Assembly (NCBI RefSeq): GCF_030253575.1
Contig: NC_080563.1
Span: 11,923,001 to 11,987,000, forward strand
Source of the DNA: Rhododendron vialii
Lineage: Eukaryota; Streptophyta; Magnoliopsida; Ericales; Ericaceae
Direction: 5' to 3'
Length of the DNA: 64,000 nucleotides
Positions 25,651 through 37,305 of this stretch are shown piece by piece. Made by a program: the position numbers and the translations under genes. Under the pieces are notes generated by a model. That model was not told where the DNA came from. It did not search any database and saw only the letters and a list, made by a program, of their open reading frames with translations. How positions within the stretch are numbered: position 1 is the stretch's first letter; each line of letters opens with the position of its first letter.

Positions 25651-28320
25651 TCATTACTTCCTTCGGCCAATGTAGCTGTTGATATTACTTGGAAGAAGCA
25701 AAGGCATGAATATTATCCCTCAGGTAAAAGGACATTCATTTTCCCTTTGTTTGCATTTGACAGTGTTGCATTTGTATATGCTGTGTAACTTATTTGCGGG
25801 TGAGTGTTATTGTTATTCTATAAGTAGTTTCTTGTTCTGCTGCTAAGGTTTTAAGCACGTAATATTTGTCATGAAGTTAGTCACACAACTTTTGTCATGA
25901 ACTTGTTTTGGATAAATCTTTTACCTAGTAGTTGAAGTCAAAGCATCTGGAGTACTGATGTGAAAATGTGCACGAGTCTTTGCAGAAAGAGTCAAAATGA
26001 GTGCTTCTGCTTTTGGGTTTTAGTCTCATTGCATCTGTCATTCCCCTCCAATTTTTTAACCTAAGGAACTAGAGGTACGTCAATCAATAACATGAGCAGA
26101 ACAAATAATCAGTTCATATAAGTAGTGATATGGTTCACTTTACACCACCTTGGTTTCCTGTTAAGTTTGTCAAGCCGATTTGGATGGGGAATGCTATTTT
26201 TTTCTTTCTGATAAGTTGGATGGGGAATGTGGAAGTTCAACTCTTGGGCTAGGGCTATTAAGCCTATGAAGCCGCTGATACATTTTCGGTGCCATGGAGC
26301 TAGGGGTGTGCTATTATGCTTTCTTCAAAGGATGGTCTCGTGGAAGTGGTAGCAGCAGTGAACCAACCTGGAACAGATGAAGCCTAGAATTTCTTCGTAG
26401 GCATCGGGTTGTGCACACAATTTTGGGCAATTTCAACATTGTGAAGTTGTGCTTTTCATATTTACCTTGCTTTTATGCATGTGCTAAGTAGAAAATCCAC
26501 CCTGGTAGTTCCGGACTTCCGGTAGGCTTGGATTAATGCAGTTCAAGATGATTATGATGTGTCTTTTGCTTATGGAAGTTTGGTTTCATAAAGAGTCAAG
26601 GAACCTGGCCACCTAATTTTCTTATTTTCCAACTCTCAAGAGTCCACAGCCAATTGTAAGTATTATCCTCAATGCTGGTTGATTAATGTGATTGTACAAG
26701 ACATTCTGATGATCTTTATTACACAAACAAAAGTGTTTGGTTTTGAGAATTTTTTTTATGTAATGAGTGGTAATGAGTGGAGAATAGATAGAGAAACTTA
26801 TTGAGAACCATGCAGAGAGTTATTTTTTTTTTTCTCAAAACTTGTAAGTGAACAAAGTGCTTCGTTCTTTCCCTTTTATTTGAGCATCTACTAAATGCAG
26901 TAAAATTTTAATCCTTTTACGGTGATTGTAATCATCAACTGTTCAATGAATAAAGTGAACTTAAAATGGAGAAATATTTTAGTCCTCTCGACATGGCTCA
27001 CCAGACTCAGCATAGCACAGGTGAATGTTTAGAAACAGCCCAAGAACGTTCTGATTTACCTGGGCAGATCTGCTTTGGTACTCAAGTCCTTCTGAGCCGC
27101 ATCTAGACTGTGATTTTTCCTTCCCTTGATGCTTCTTGTATAGACTACAGCCAAATGATTCGGAGGATTTCCCTGATCCCCCCTTAATCTTTTTTTAACA
27201 TACAGATGGTAGCTGGAACATCATTGAATAAGCACCTAAATCCTGTTCTTATCTAAATCCTGTTCTTATCTCTTGAATCAGGTCTTCGTTCCAAGGTTTG
27301 AGGAACCAACCAATGCTTGAGGCTTGAATTTCCTTAACACGTCAACCTGTCTATGCTGACAGCTCCAGTGTTTGTTTCTCATCTTGAAGACTGGGCCAAG
27401 GCAGAGAAGAAAATCCCGGACTTTTGAGAACTCAGAGCTAATTGATAGAGCCCTTCTCTGTAGTCCTCTGATGTCAAAGCGGATTTTTCACAAACGAATG
27501 TACGAAGGGGACAATGAAAGAGTTTTGACAATCTGATAACCATATGCAAAAACAGGTGCGTAACTCCTGCCTCCTCTTCCTTAGACTAGGTTAGAGTGGG
27601 CTTTAACCAACTAGGGCCAGCCTAGTAACAGTTGGTTACTTTAGTACATTTTTTTTACTGAGAGTTCAAGGAGTAAAATTTGGCCGATGGCACGAATTTA
27701 TTGTTAGCTCTCTTATATATGAGTCTTTCATCGTTGCTTTATTTTTTCCCCTCACGAGGCTACTTCTTGGGTTGTTCTGGATTAGGTTGATTTAGTTATT
27801 ACTGACCTCTCAATTCATAATTGAATAGTGCCTATTATTGTTATTTTTGGATGTAACTCTTCAACCGCTTGACATAGCAAAAAAGGTTAACTTATCAACA
27901 AAAAAATGGAAAAAAGGATAGAGAAGGCCTTCCCATTTAAATGAAACAAAAAGACTTAGAAGGTTGCCACGGTTGCTGTTGCTTGACGATGATGAGAACA
28001 GGAATGCCCTGTCAAATCTCCAGAGCCAGCAGAGAAACCCCACTAGTAAATTCTTTTTATTTATTTATTAGGAAACATGACATATGACAATTTGCTGTGC
28101 GAGGCAAAAAACGACAAATGTTATATGGCTCATTTTCAATGTGGCAATAACGGTCAAGGAAATGATCAGAATGAGAAAACACACGGAAAGTAAACAAATT
28201 AGAAAAGGAAGTAACTTATTAAGATACAATACGAGTGTTTTACAATATCGAATATATGCATTACCAAACAGCAGAGTATATTAAACAAATTCACATGAAA
28301 GAAGAAGCATGCTTTCTGCA
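25651..28320. other. Intergenic region with the first copy of the array's repeated flank (segment S1)
   Basis: No gene is supportable. The stretch about 25980-26570 is the divergent counterpart of segments found again beside the P450 copies at about 34800-35210, 45570-45990 and 57235-57350. Shared words include TTAGTCTCATTGCATCTGTC, TAAGCCTATGAAGCC and GTAGGCTTGGATTAATGCAG. The final 250 bp (from about 28070) match the sequences just 3' of P450 copies B and C and include TATTAAGAT at 28217-28225. That is the uninterrupted site corresponding to the insertion point of the large element at 46170. Confidence 0.6.
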
Positions 28321-29109
28321 TTATGCATAAAGCTTCAAGCTAGATAACCTTTGCGTAGGGATGGCAATCAGAGGTTTGCTTTTCTTCATAATAATCCCAA
28401 ACTTCTCAGAAAGATCAATCTCTTCACCCTCCGGCACTTTCCAATTGAATGAATGTAAAAGTGAAGCCAACATATACATAACCATTTTCTCAGCCAGTGG
28501 AATTCCAGCACAAATTCTCCTCCCTGATCCAAACGGAAGAAACTTAAAATTGTTTCCATTGTAGTCCCATTCACTAGTATCACTCAAGAATCTCTCAGGC
28601 TTAAACTCGGACGGATCATCCCAACCCTCAGGATCCCTATGAATCGCCCAAACGTTCAAAACCACTCGGGTATCCTTTGGTATAGTGTATCCACCGACTA
28701 TGGACGATTGGTTTGGACGCTTTGGGACTAAGAGAGGGAGGGCGGGGTGTAGTCTGAATGTTTCCTTTAAAATGGCATCCAAGTAGTGTAATTTGGGCAT
28801 GTGGTACCCTTCGACGCCGTTGTCCAGTCCTACAATGTCTGCTAATTCTTCTTGGACTTTTTTCATTTCCTCTGGTTTATGTAGGAGCTCTGCCATCACC
28901 CACTCCACCATGGTTGCTGTAGTGTCCGTTCCGCCTATCACAATGTCCTGTTGTAAACATTTGGAATCGAGGGAAGGTTAAAGTTCACGGACCGAGTGCT
29001 TCGCTGTAAGTTGAATGAATAAATTGCACATCAAGTTAGCTAATAGTCTTAGTCAACATTGGAAGGAGGTTGAGACCAATTATGGTGTGCTTGCCATCTA
29101 GTGGGTATT

Positions 29110-29379
29110 AGGCTAAACCACCGGGGTGGTAGCCTAGTGGCAAATGGCTCACCCCCATAGGGTTTGGATTCAGGGGTAGAAGGTTCGAGTGGTGCGGACG
29201 CCGCACGTTATCCCTTGAAATCTTGCTAGCCCGACTATGACCTATTGGCACTCAGTAGATTGGTAGAAACATATAGGTGATTGGTCTCTCACAGGACTCC
29301 ATGCAGGTTTGGAGGTTTTATGGTTGCGCCTTAAGGAGGTTCGCCGCCTCCTCCCCCCTTGTTGCTGAGAAATAAAAAA
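29110..29379 (+). mobile_element. tRNA-derived SINE in the copy A intron
   Basis: The head has a tRNA-like box A (GGTGGTAGCCTAGTGGCAAA) and a box B (GAAGGTTCGAGTGG); the tail ends GCTGAGAAATAAAAAA. The flanking direct repeat begins CCATCTAG at 29094 and again at 29380. The same element with the same flanks is present in copies B and D and as a stub in copy C, so it inserted before the genes were duplicated. Confidence 0.85.
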
Positions 29380-29499
29380 CCATCTAGGTTGTATGGATAT
29401 GTAAATTAAATGGCAACAATTATTATGTCAAACTAGAGTATTTCTTCGTCAGACTTGTTAGCGAATCATGGATTTGTGGAGGAAATAAAATAGGTAACA

Positions 29500-29850
29500 A
29501 AAAAAAGTTACTATCACAGTAAGAATCATCTCCAAAGGAAAGCCATTTTGGGAGCCAAAGCCATATTTTGGCTTCAAGACCAAAATTCTCTCCCCCAATG
29601 GGAGGCCCAAAATTCTCTCCTCCAATGGAAGCCCAAAATTCTCTTCTCCAATGGGAAGCCATTTTGGGAGCCAAAAAATGGCATGGCAATTTCTTTGGCA
29701 AAATCTGGCCATGTAAATGGCCTAGGCCATTTTTTTTTGCAAGGGTGGTAATCTAATGACATGTAATAGCAATCCAATGGCTATTACATGTGACTGTGAT
29801 CTATTGGTTGCAAGTGGTAGCAGCCAAATAATGGCTTTAGCATTATTGGA
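29500..29850. mobile_element. MITE (AGAGCATTTCCAAAGG family) with an internal 27-bp amplification, copy A
   Basis: This corresponds to elements at about 37041-37305 (copy B) and 59033-59268 (copy D). In copy A the middle carries three near-identical units at 29581-29607, 29608-29633 and 29634-29660 (CAAAATTCTCTCCTCCAATG type) that the others lack. Its right part is cut off by the hAT end that begins at about 29851. Confidence 0.6.
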
Positions 29851-30160
29851 GCTAGAGGTGTCAAATGGGCCGTGCCGGCATAGCACGACACGGGCACGGC
29901 ACAGGCACGGGGTAGCACGACACGTCACAGGCACGGTATTGGCCTGACACGGCACGATTGTAGTGGGCCTGGGGCACGGCACGGGCACGGAAGTGGGCGG
30001 CACAGCACGGGCACGACACGAAAGTTGGCCTGGCACGGCACGGCACGACACGGTCGTAGACGGGCACGGGCACGAAAAGTGGACAGGAACGGCACGGTTC
30101 TAGCAAGGTACGGGCACGACATGGGTACGAAAGGGCACGGCACGAGACACGGGAAAAAAA
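29851..30160. mobile_element. One end of a hAT-type DNA transposon with dense subterminal repeats
   Basis: TAGAGGTGTCAAATGGGCC resembles the common plant hAT terminal sequence. It is followed by about 280 bp packed with GGCACGG/GGGCACG motifs, the kind of clustered subterminal motif hAT transposases bind. No matching inverted terminal end was found downstream, so the element is probably one-ended or truncated. No transposase frame is seen. Apparent frames here, rich in Pro, Cys and Arg, come from the repeat. Confidence 0.65.
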
Positions 30161-30437
30161 ATTAAATAAGCCAAATAGCTTTTTTTTTGAAAAATTTAAA
30201 AAAAATTAAACAATTTCTATTCGGTAAAAAATATTTGTTTACCTTTTTTTTAAAGGTAAACAACTAAGATATTTAATTTAAAAAAAAACAATTTATTAAA
30301 AAATCATGTTTTTAAAAAATTATTTTTTCACTTTTAAAAAACTATCAAATTTTATTCGGTGAAAATATTTGTTTTGTTTTTGTTAGTAAAATTAAATAGG
30401 CTTTGGATCTATGGTTTGCAAATTTAACATTACAATA
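30161..30437. other. AT-rich filler in copy A
   Basis: A/T homopolymer-rich stretch between the hAT end and the first Stowaway MITE. It may be internal hAT sequence. Nothing else seen. Confidence 0.4.
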
Positions 30438-30709
30438 CTCCCTCCGTTCCTTTTTTTGTGTCCAGTATTTCATTTTGGGCTGTCCTTTAATAAGTGTCCA
30501 TTTTGTAAAGTTAGGGGGGTAAAAGTTGGTGCATTGTCCATTTTGTCCCTAAAAGTATATTTTATTTTGAAAAGTTAGTGAATAAAAGTGTAATAATGAT
30601 GGGTAAGTAGGGAAAGTGGAGGAAAAAGTTGATGTGAAAGGTGTAATGATGATGTTTTTTTAATAAGTTGGAGTTACGAAGCAGGACACTAAAAAAGGGA
30701 CGGAGGGAG
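30438..30709. mobile_element. Stowaway-type MITE 1
   Basis: TA flanks at 30436-30437 and 30710-30711. Ends CTCCCTCCGTTCC and GGGACGGAGGGAG are inverted. 272 bp. Internal sequence is shared with the element at 30895. Confidence 0.95.
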
Positions 30710-30894
30710 TACAAGATAACAAGTAAAATTAAAAAAACTTATCAAAATATTTATGGTGCAAGAGTAATTTAATATGAAAGGAAATGTGCAAAAGTCATAT
30801 ATTATTTACCCCAAATCTAACAAGAAATAAAAAAAAAAGTGTCAAACAAAAAAAAGAAAAAAAATACATAGTAGAAATAAGGGAAAAAAACATA

Positions 30895-31165
30895 CTCCCT
30901 CCGTCCCTTTTTTAGAGTCCAGTATTCTATTTTGGGCTGTTCCTTAATAAATGTCCATTTTGTAAAGTTAGTGGGTAAAAGTTAGTGTATTGTCTATTTT
31001 GTCCCTAAAAGTAGATTCCATTTTGAAAAGTTAGTGAGTAAAAGTGTAATGATGACGGGTAAGTAGGGAAAGTGAAGGAAAAAGTTGATGTGAAAGGTAT
31101 AATGATGATGTCTTTTTAATAAGTTGGAGTTACGAAGCAGGACATTTAAAAAAGGACGGAGGGAG
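30895..31165. mobile_element. Stowaway-type MITE 2
   Basis: TA flanks at 30893-30894 and 31166-31167. Ends CTCCCTCCGTCCC and GGACGGAGGGAG are inverted. 271 bp, same family and same orientation as the element 185 bp to its left. Confidence 0.95.
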
Positions 31166-31704
31166 TATAAATAAGGGTTAGCTGGACAGCCTGGACTAGG
31201 ATAATAGGACCATTTGTAATATGTTATTTTTTAATTGTTAAATTTTACTTCATTAAGACCAAGAATTTCTTTTTAATTAGGGGTTGTAATATGTTATTTT
31301 TTTAATTGTTAAATTTTTTTGGCGTGCCATGGTATATGAAAATGCAACGTCCATTGTTATTTTTCTCCTTTCATTGTGAATTGTTCTCTCCTTTTTCTTT
31401 TCTGCAAGTTACATAGTGATTATGATATTCTAAGACCGAGTGTAGACTTTTTGCCTAACATAATTCTCGTGCACTAGCAGGAGCGTAAAACGGTAAAGCT
31501 TTTTTAAGAAAACACCTCAAACTATTCAAATGTGTGACAATAAGAATTGAAAGCGCAACTGCAGATTGATTGAGCCATTTACCAAACTCGCTTGTATACT
31601 AACCAAAAAGTAGTCTAAGATTTATTAAGTAGGAAGCTGGAAAAGCGAGGAAAAAGAGGGGACGTTCAAAGAAAAAAAAGGAAAAAGAAGGGGCAACCGA
31701 AGTT

Positions 31705-31762
31705 GAATAGCAACTTCGCTCTCTCTCTCTCTCTCTCTCTCTCTCAAACACACACACACACT
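31705..31762. repeat. CT/CA microsatellite at the copy A breakpoint
   Basis: A run of CT dinucleotides is followed by CA dinucleotides and lies immediately beside the point where exon 1 similarity stops. Confidence 0.9.
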
Positions 31763-32136
31763 CATCCCTGGTCGCGAACGACCTCTTTTGCTAGAGATGG
31801 TGAGTTTAACACGACGCACAGTTTTTTCCCGAGCCATAGCTTGTAGATTGGGCCGTATTGGTCAGCTAATTCGGCAAATTGATGGTGCAAGTTTGTGTCT
31901 AGAAAGGGGAGGTATCCGACTATTGGCAAGCCGCAGGGTCCAGGTGGCAATGGAGCTGTAATCTGGTTTCTTGACTTGTGAAATGTCCATAGGTAGAAGA
32001 ATATGGATAGTAGTAAGATAATTGAGATTGTAAGAACTGCTCGAGCGAGCTCGTCTTTCTCGTTGATGACATCCCACCACCATGTCCATTGGTTGGAGAT
32101 GGCGGATAAAAGCTTGTGTAAAACATCTGAAATCAT

Positions 32137-32520
32137 TGTGAGAGAACTGAGAAACTGTGTTTTTTCAGGAAGCTAAGGACAATCAAATATACAACTTACT
32201 ACAGTACTAGTTGAAAGGATTTTTTGTTTTGACAACGATAGTGAAAGGTTGAATGACAGCAAGTGGTCAAGGCAAGCCTCTTCATCCACTCATTTGGCTA
32301 AGAGCAAAAGGAAAGGATGAATTGGATTGTGTAAGAAAGTTCCAGGAAATAACAGGCAAATACAACGAACTTAAATGGGTAATGTAAGCGAAAGGTTGAA
32401 AATTGGAAATGAAGACAAATTGTAAAGCGCTTACCAGAATGATGACATATTATCTTGCCGTAGAATGGAGGAAGGAGAAGAGGGGTAAAAAACCCAATCA
32501 TTCTGCAAATATCTAGAGAT
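32137..32520. promoter_or_regulatory. Conserved 5' flank of CYP706 copy A
   Basis: The sequence upstream of ATG 32136 is closely matched upstream of copies B (from 38667), C (from 56505) and D (from 60572). Shared words include TTTTTTCAGGAAGCTA, GACAACGATAGTGAAAGG and GCGCTTACCAGAATGA. It should contain the shared promoter. I cannot place a confident TATA box. Confidence 0.5.
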
Positions 32521-33312
32521 ATTTTCTATCGACAATGAAGTAACAGATGAAGCAGTCTTTGCATTTACTTTTGATGATTCAGATGATTCCTCAAAATCAG
32601 GTGACTCTTCTGATGATCCTGACTCATTTCCCTATGAAGTCCAAACAATTGAGTTTTCCAACATCATGCTGGCACAACCTTTGTAAATTATTAGTCTGTA
32701 ATAATGATAGTACATAAACTAGGCTTTGTAGACTAGGCTTATAAAGTCCATGATTGAATAGTGTTTTGTCAGATAATTGGCGTAGCACCAATTATATGTA
32801 GCACTATTCCTTATATCATGCATGACGCATTTGGTTGCCTCCTTACGCCTATAAAAGGAGAGCATCCCCTTTGTAATTAACTAAGTCAGTTGAAGTTAGT
32901 CAGTGTTTGCAATAATATTCCAGTCTCTCGTGTTCTTATAATTCCTTGTTGTGTTCTCTCTACGATCCTAACGTGCTCATACCAGCTGTCTCTTTTAGTA
33001 GTTCAGATGATCCAGAGTGACAATCACGTGCTCATACCAGCTGTCTCTTTTTTGTGGTGTAATATAAAGTGTAGTAGTGTTGTCCTCTTTTCCAGAGAGG
33101 GTGAATTTATTAGTACAGTGCTTGTAAATTATTAGTCTGTAATAATGATAGTACATAAACTAGGCTTTGTAGACTAGGCTTATAAAGTCCATGATTGAAT
33201 AGTGTTTTGTCAGATAATTGGTGTAGCACTAATTATATGTAGCACTATTCCTTGATATCATGCATGACGCATCTGGTTGCCTCCTTACGCCTATAAAAGG
33301 AGAGCATCCCTG
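32521..33312 (+). mobile_element. Fossil of a pararetrovirus-like (Caulimoviridae?) or LTR-like element
   Basis: An insert of about 790 bp interrupts flank sequence that is continuous elsewhere (TAGAGATATAGCCAATACG at about 60812 and 44492). Its left part is the end of an acidic Asp/Ser-rich coding region. Then come two direct copies of about 189 bp (32683-32871 and 33123-33311), each ending with TGACGCAT and CTATAAAAGGAGAGCATCC. This is a TGACG-type word a little upstream of a TATA box, an arrangement typical of 35S-like promoters in plant pararetroviruses. No TG...CA LTR limits and no tRNA primer site were found, so I favour a pararetrovirus-like origin, but an LTR element remains possible. 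It is a broken remnant. Confidence 0.45.
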
Positions 33313-33382
33313 TAGCCAATACGTTAGATCCGCGTGGCTAGAAGCAAATTTTTGACAACTCTGGTGTCCGAGTCAGCTTACA

Positions 33383-33588
33383 AACCTGCCGCACCGCACG
33401 GTGCTGCTGTGCGGCATCCGAGCCGTCCATTCGGCAATTCGATAGTCTAAATCTCATCTCCACCATATAGAATCCGAGCCGTTTATTGCCGAGATGAAAT
33501 TTGGACCATGGGATTGCCGAACGGGCGGCTCGGATGCTGCACAACATGATGCTGTGCGGTGGGTGCACAACACCATCCATGGTTCGTG
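33383..33588. mobile_element. Foldback-type MITE
   Basis: About 205 bp absent from the homologous flanks at about 44560 and 60880. Its two arms are inverted copies: GCGGCATCCGAGCCGTCCA on the left and its near complement in CGGGCGGCTCGGATGCTGC on the right. Shorter repeats of GCACGGTGCTGCTGTGC lie at the ends. No coding. Confidence 0.75.
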
Positions 33589-35463
33589 TGTACCTTGACT
33601 AAATTTTGAAGGATCAATTCTAGCATCACTAACGGGACCTAGGTTAAAGTTGGGATGAATCTTGTCAAATTCGAACTCATAAGAATTTATAGCACATCAA
33701 ATTTGAGACTTGGGAGGAAACAAATGCTTAAGGGTGGGTCTTGACCAGAGACAACTGAATGTGGAGATCATACCATTTTCTAGAGAAATCATACGATTTC
33801 TCGGCAGTTAGCTGAGAACTGCACGGTGCAGTTGGGTCCTTTTTGGCCACTTGCCTGACCTAGTTCAATAATTGGTTATGTTCATACTGTAGATCTTGCC
33901 AAAACATATGTGTAGAGTAAATCATCCTAATTGGAGACCGATTAGAATTTTAACAGAGAAAAAAAAACAAAATGATGTTCCGGAAATACTGGATCAGAAC
34001 AACCAAGATTCAGTTTTGTTTTTTTATTCCGTTCGCATACTAATTGATATCCAATTAACATGATTTTAAATCACACATGCGTTTCGACGAGATATATAGA
34101 ATTGACGGAACCAATCATTTGAATTAGGTTCGGCAAGTAGCCGGGAAAAGACCCACTTCACCAGGGTGCAATTCCTCAGAAAAATGCAAACTATTGAGAA
34201 GCCGCGTCCTTTTCGCACGGGTCTCAAAACCCAACCCCTTCTCTCTGCGCACGGTCTCTAATTAGTTTTCTCTTAAATTATTATTCTCATTTCTCAATCT
34301 ATCTCTTCACATTCATTATCCCGAAAATCTCCCTCAAAACCCAAAACCAAACAAAGTTAAGTGAGGGAAGAGAAAAGAGTGCAGCTCAAGATAAAGGCTT
34401 TGTTTGGTTTCCATCTTTGGGTATTTTAGTTTTGATAATGAATTGAGAGAAAAATAGGGTAATTATTAGAAAGAAGGGTAATGAGTAGAGAGGAGAAATG
34501 AAAAAAATAATTGGAGAAATAGGGTAATGATTGAAGAGAAAAATAGGGTAATGATTAGAAAATAAAAACAAAACAAAGTTAAAATGAAAAACTAAAAAAT
34601 CTGGGTACAGTTTTGTTCCTTTCGAGGTGTTGGGAAAACGTAGTTCTCGGACAACAGAGTTTGCAATAAAATGTTCAGAAAGTCCCAACAAAATGTGGTT
34701 CGCAATGGAGGACAATGACAATCCATGATTTTTTTCTTTTTCTTTTTTTGACTTTTTGACACTGTCATTTTGGTTTTCATCTAAAATCTCTGTTGAAATA
34801 GCCAAAGGCAAAATGCTTCTGTGTTTGAGTTTGTCTCATTGCATCTGTCCTTTCCCTCCTATTTCTTAATGTAAGGAATCAGAGGTACACCAATAAATAA
34901 CATCAACAAACAAAATAATCAGTTTATGGTTCATTTAACTTCTTGGTTTCCCATAAGTTTGTTTAGCTGATTTTGATGGGGTTTATAGGAATTCAACTCA
35001 TGTTGGGGGATTAGGGCTAATAAGCCTATGAAGCCTATAACTGCATATAGTTGTGGGTGATTTCAACATTTTGAAGTTGTGCTTTTCGTATTTATCTAGC
35101 TTGTATCCGCGAGTAATATATCTAGAAAATTCACCCTTGTAGTTGCTGTAGGCTTGGATTAATGCAGTTCGAGATGACTATGAATTGATCTTATAACAGC
35201 TGTAGTTGTTCGTAGGGGCCGTTTGATTTCTGTTCACTCGTTATTTGCAAGCAAGACATATAACTATTTTTCTGTGCGAGGCAGAAAATAAATAATGTTA
35301 TCTGGCTCCTTGTCAAGGTCGGAGTCACACTTGGGAAGTAAAGTTCAAGCGCTTTGGCATTTTATTTACAATACTGAGTGTTTTACAATATAAAATATAT
35401 GCATTACCAAACAGCAAAGGATATTAAACAACTTCACATGAAAGAAGAAGCATGCTTTCTGCA
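33589..35463. other. Array spacer: segments U, V and S of the repeat unit
   Basis: No gene. The first part (to about 34400) matches 44580-45360 and 60890-61545. About 34585-34800 matches 45355-45560 and 57040-57215 (GGTGTTGGGAAAACGTAGTT, ACAGAGTTTGCAATAAAATG). About 34800-35210 matches segment S beside the NYN gene. These shared blocks mark one unit of the duplicated array. Confidence 0.7.
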
Positions 35464-36255
35464 TTATGCATAAAGCTTCAAGCTAGATAACCTTTGCGTC
35501 GGGATGGCGATCAGAGGTTTGCTTTTCTTCATAACAATCCCAAACTTATCAAAAAGATCAATCTCTTCACCCTCCGGCACTTTCCAATTGAATGAATGCA
35601 AAAGTGAAGCCAACACATACATCACCATTTTCTCAGCCAAGGGAAGCCCAGCACAAATTCTCCTCCCTGATCCAAACGGAAGAAACTGAAAATTGTTTCC
35701 ATTGTAGTCCCATTTGCTAGCATCACTCAAGAATCTCTCAGGCTTAAACTCGGACGGATCATCCCAAGCCTTAGGATCCCTATGAATTGCCCAAATGTTC
35801 AAGAACACTCGGGTATCCTTTGGTATAGTGTATCCACCGACTATGGACGATTGGTTTGGACGCTTTGGGACTGCTAGAGGAAGGGCCGGGTGTAGTCTGA
35901 ATGTTTCCTTTAAAATGGCGTCCAGGTAGTGTAATTTGGGCATGTGGGACTCTTCGACAACGTTGTCCAGTCCTACAATGTCTGCTAATTCTTCTTGGAC
36001 TTTTTTCATTACCTTTGGTTTATGTAAGAGCTCCGCCATCACCCACTCCACCGTGGTTGCTGTAGTGTCCGTTCCGCCCACCACAATGTCCTGTTGTAAA
36101 CATTTGGAATCGAGGGAAGGTTAAAGTTCATGGACCGAGTATTTTAGTATTAACTTGAATGAAGAAATTGCACGTCCAAGATTAGCAAATAGTCTTAGTC
36201 AACACTGGAAGAAGGTTGAGACCAATTATGGTGTGCTTGCCATCTAGTGGGTATT

Positions 36256-36578
36256 AGCCTAAACCACCGGGGTGGTAGCCTAGTTGCAAACGGCTCTCCC
36301 TCATAGGGTTTGGATTCAGGGGTTGAAGTTTCGTGCTGACGACACCCCTTGTCCCTTGAAACCTTGCTAGACCGACTATGACCTATTGGCACTTGGTAGA
36401 GTGGTAGAAACTTATAGGCGATTGGTCACTTCCCGTAGGTTTTGAGTTTGTATGGTCACTCCCAAAGGAGGTTTGCCCCTTCTCCGCCCTTGTTGATTCC
36501 CGTAGGTTTTGAGTTTGTATGGTCACTCCCAAAGGAGGTTTGCCCCTTCTCCGCCCTTGTTGATTAGAAAATAGAAAA
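36256..36578 (+). mobile_element. tRNA-derived SINE with an internal 67-bp duplication, copy B intron
   Basis: Same SINE and same insertion site as in copy A, with direct repeats starting CCATCTAGTGGG at about 36240 and 36579. The units 36430-36496 and 36497-36563 are identical or nearly so (TTCCCGTAGGTTTTGAGTTT...). This duplication is absent from the SINEs of copies A and D. Confidence 0.85.
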
Positions 36579-36624
36579 CCATCTAGTGGGGTATGGATAT
36601 GAAAATTAAATCGCAACAACCATT

Positions 36625-36950
36625 AGCGTGTTTGGGATAGCTATAGATACAAATTTTAGATTTTATCTTCAGATTCTGCTACAGATTTTAGATTCCTGAA
36701 TTTGTTAAGAGTTGAGAAACCTGTTTGTTGAAGCTGTGAGATTATGAGTATTTCATTTATTTTTAGAGAATTTGTGTTGTATAATCCCAAAAGCTACCTG
36801 AAACCATCTTTGGAATTCTGAAATTTTTCTTTCCTTTTTCAGGTTTTCAGAATCTCTTGATTCTAAAAATTAGTTTAAACATTCGAAACTGATTTTTGAA
36901 AGCGAGAATCTAAACATCACTCAAAATAAATTTTCCTCTAATACCCACTA
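36625..36950. mobile_element. Insert W in the copy B intron (MITE-like)
   Basis: About 320 bp starting GTGTTTGGGATAGCTATAG, present here and in copy D (about 58616-58940). It is absent from copy A, where sequence runs straight through at about 29420. The edges are approximate and inverted ends were not resolved. Confidence 0.55.
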
Positions 36951-37040
36951 TGTCAAACTAGAGTATTTCTTCGTCAGACTGGTTAGCGATCAAGAATATG
37001 TGGAGGGAAGGAAATAGGTAACAAAAAAGTTGACACAGTA

Positions 37041-37305
37041 AGAGCATTTCCAAAGGAGAGCTATTTTGGGAGCCAAAAATTGGCATGGCAATTTCTTTGG
37101 CCAAATTTGGCCATTTCTTGCAAGGGTTGTGATTATCCAATGGCTGTTATATGTGAGTGTGATCTAACGGTTGCAACCGGTAGCAACCAAATAAGGCATT
37201 TAGTATCATTAGAGCACTTTTGCCAAATTTTGACAAATAACAAGATAGCAAGTCAAAAAATGATGATGGCTCTTAAAAATGGCCAGAGCCACTGTAGATG
37301 ATATA
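37041..37305. mobile_element. MITE (AGAGCATTTCCAAAGG family), copy B intron
   Basis: Starts AGAGCATTTCCAAAGGAGAG and ends near GCCAGAGCCACTGTAGATG, with loosely inverted ends. Homologues are in the introns of copies A (disrupted) and D. Confidence 0.55.

Larger units (their letters stand above)
28321..32136 (-). pseudogene. CYP706-type cytochrome P450, copy A, 5'-disrupted
   Basis: Exon 2 (28947-28321) is open for 208 codons. It has the I-helix motif GGTDTT, the K-helix KETFRLHP, FKPERF and the haem ligand loop FGSGRRICAG. Exon 1 starts at ATG 32136 with an N-terminal membrane anchor and LPPGPCGLP, but similarity to the intact copy ends near 31768 after AKEVVRD. About 210 codons of exon 1 are therefore absent. 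The gap holds a hAT end, AT-rich DNA, two MITEs and a CT/CA microsatellite. Exon 1 is closest to copy C (LWTFHKSRNQITA). Exon 2 is the most divergent of the full exon 2 copies (GIPLAEKM instead of GLPLAEKM). A working P450 cannot be made. A stub protein or transcript is possible but unsupported. Confidence 0.85.

Noticed and set aside
29110-29379. tRNA gene suggested by box A and box B
   Set aside because: No cloverleaf could be formed; an A-rich tail, flanking direct repeats and several copies show a SINE.
29722-30143. Pro/Cys/Arg-rich open frames on the minus strand
   Set aside because: They are translations of the GGCACGG motif cluster in a hAT end; no domain and no start context.
33338-33580. 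80-codon minus-strand frame near 33.4 kb
   Set aside because: It lies entirely in a foldback MITE and has no domain.
35464-36090. Stand-alone 206-208 aa P450-like gene (also at 28321 and 54438)
   Set aside because: These are second exons. Each starts at a CAG acceptor, and the N-terminal half lies upstream as exon 1 or its remains.
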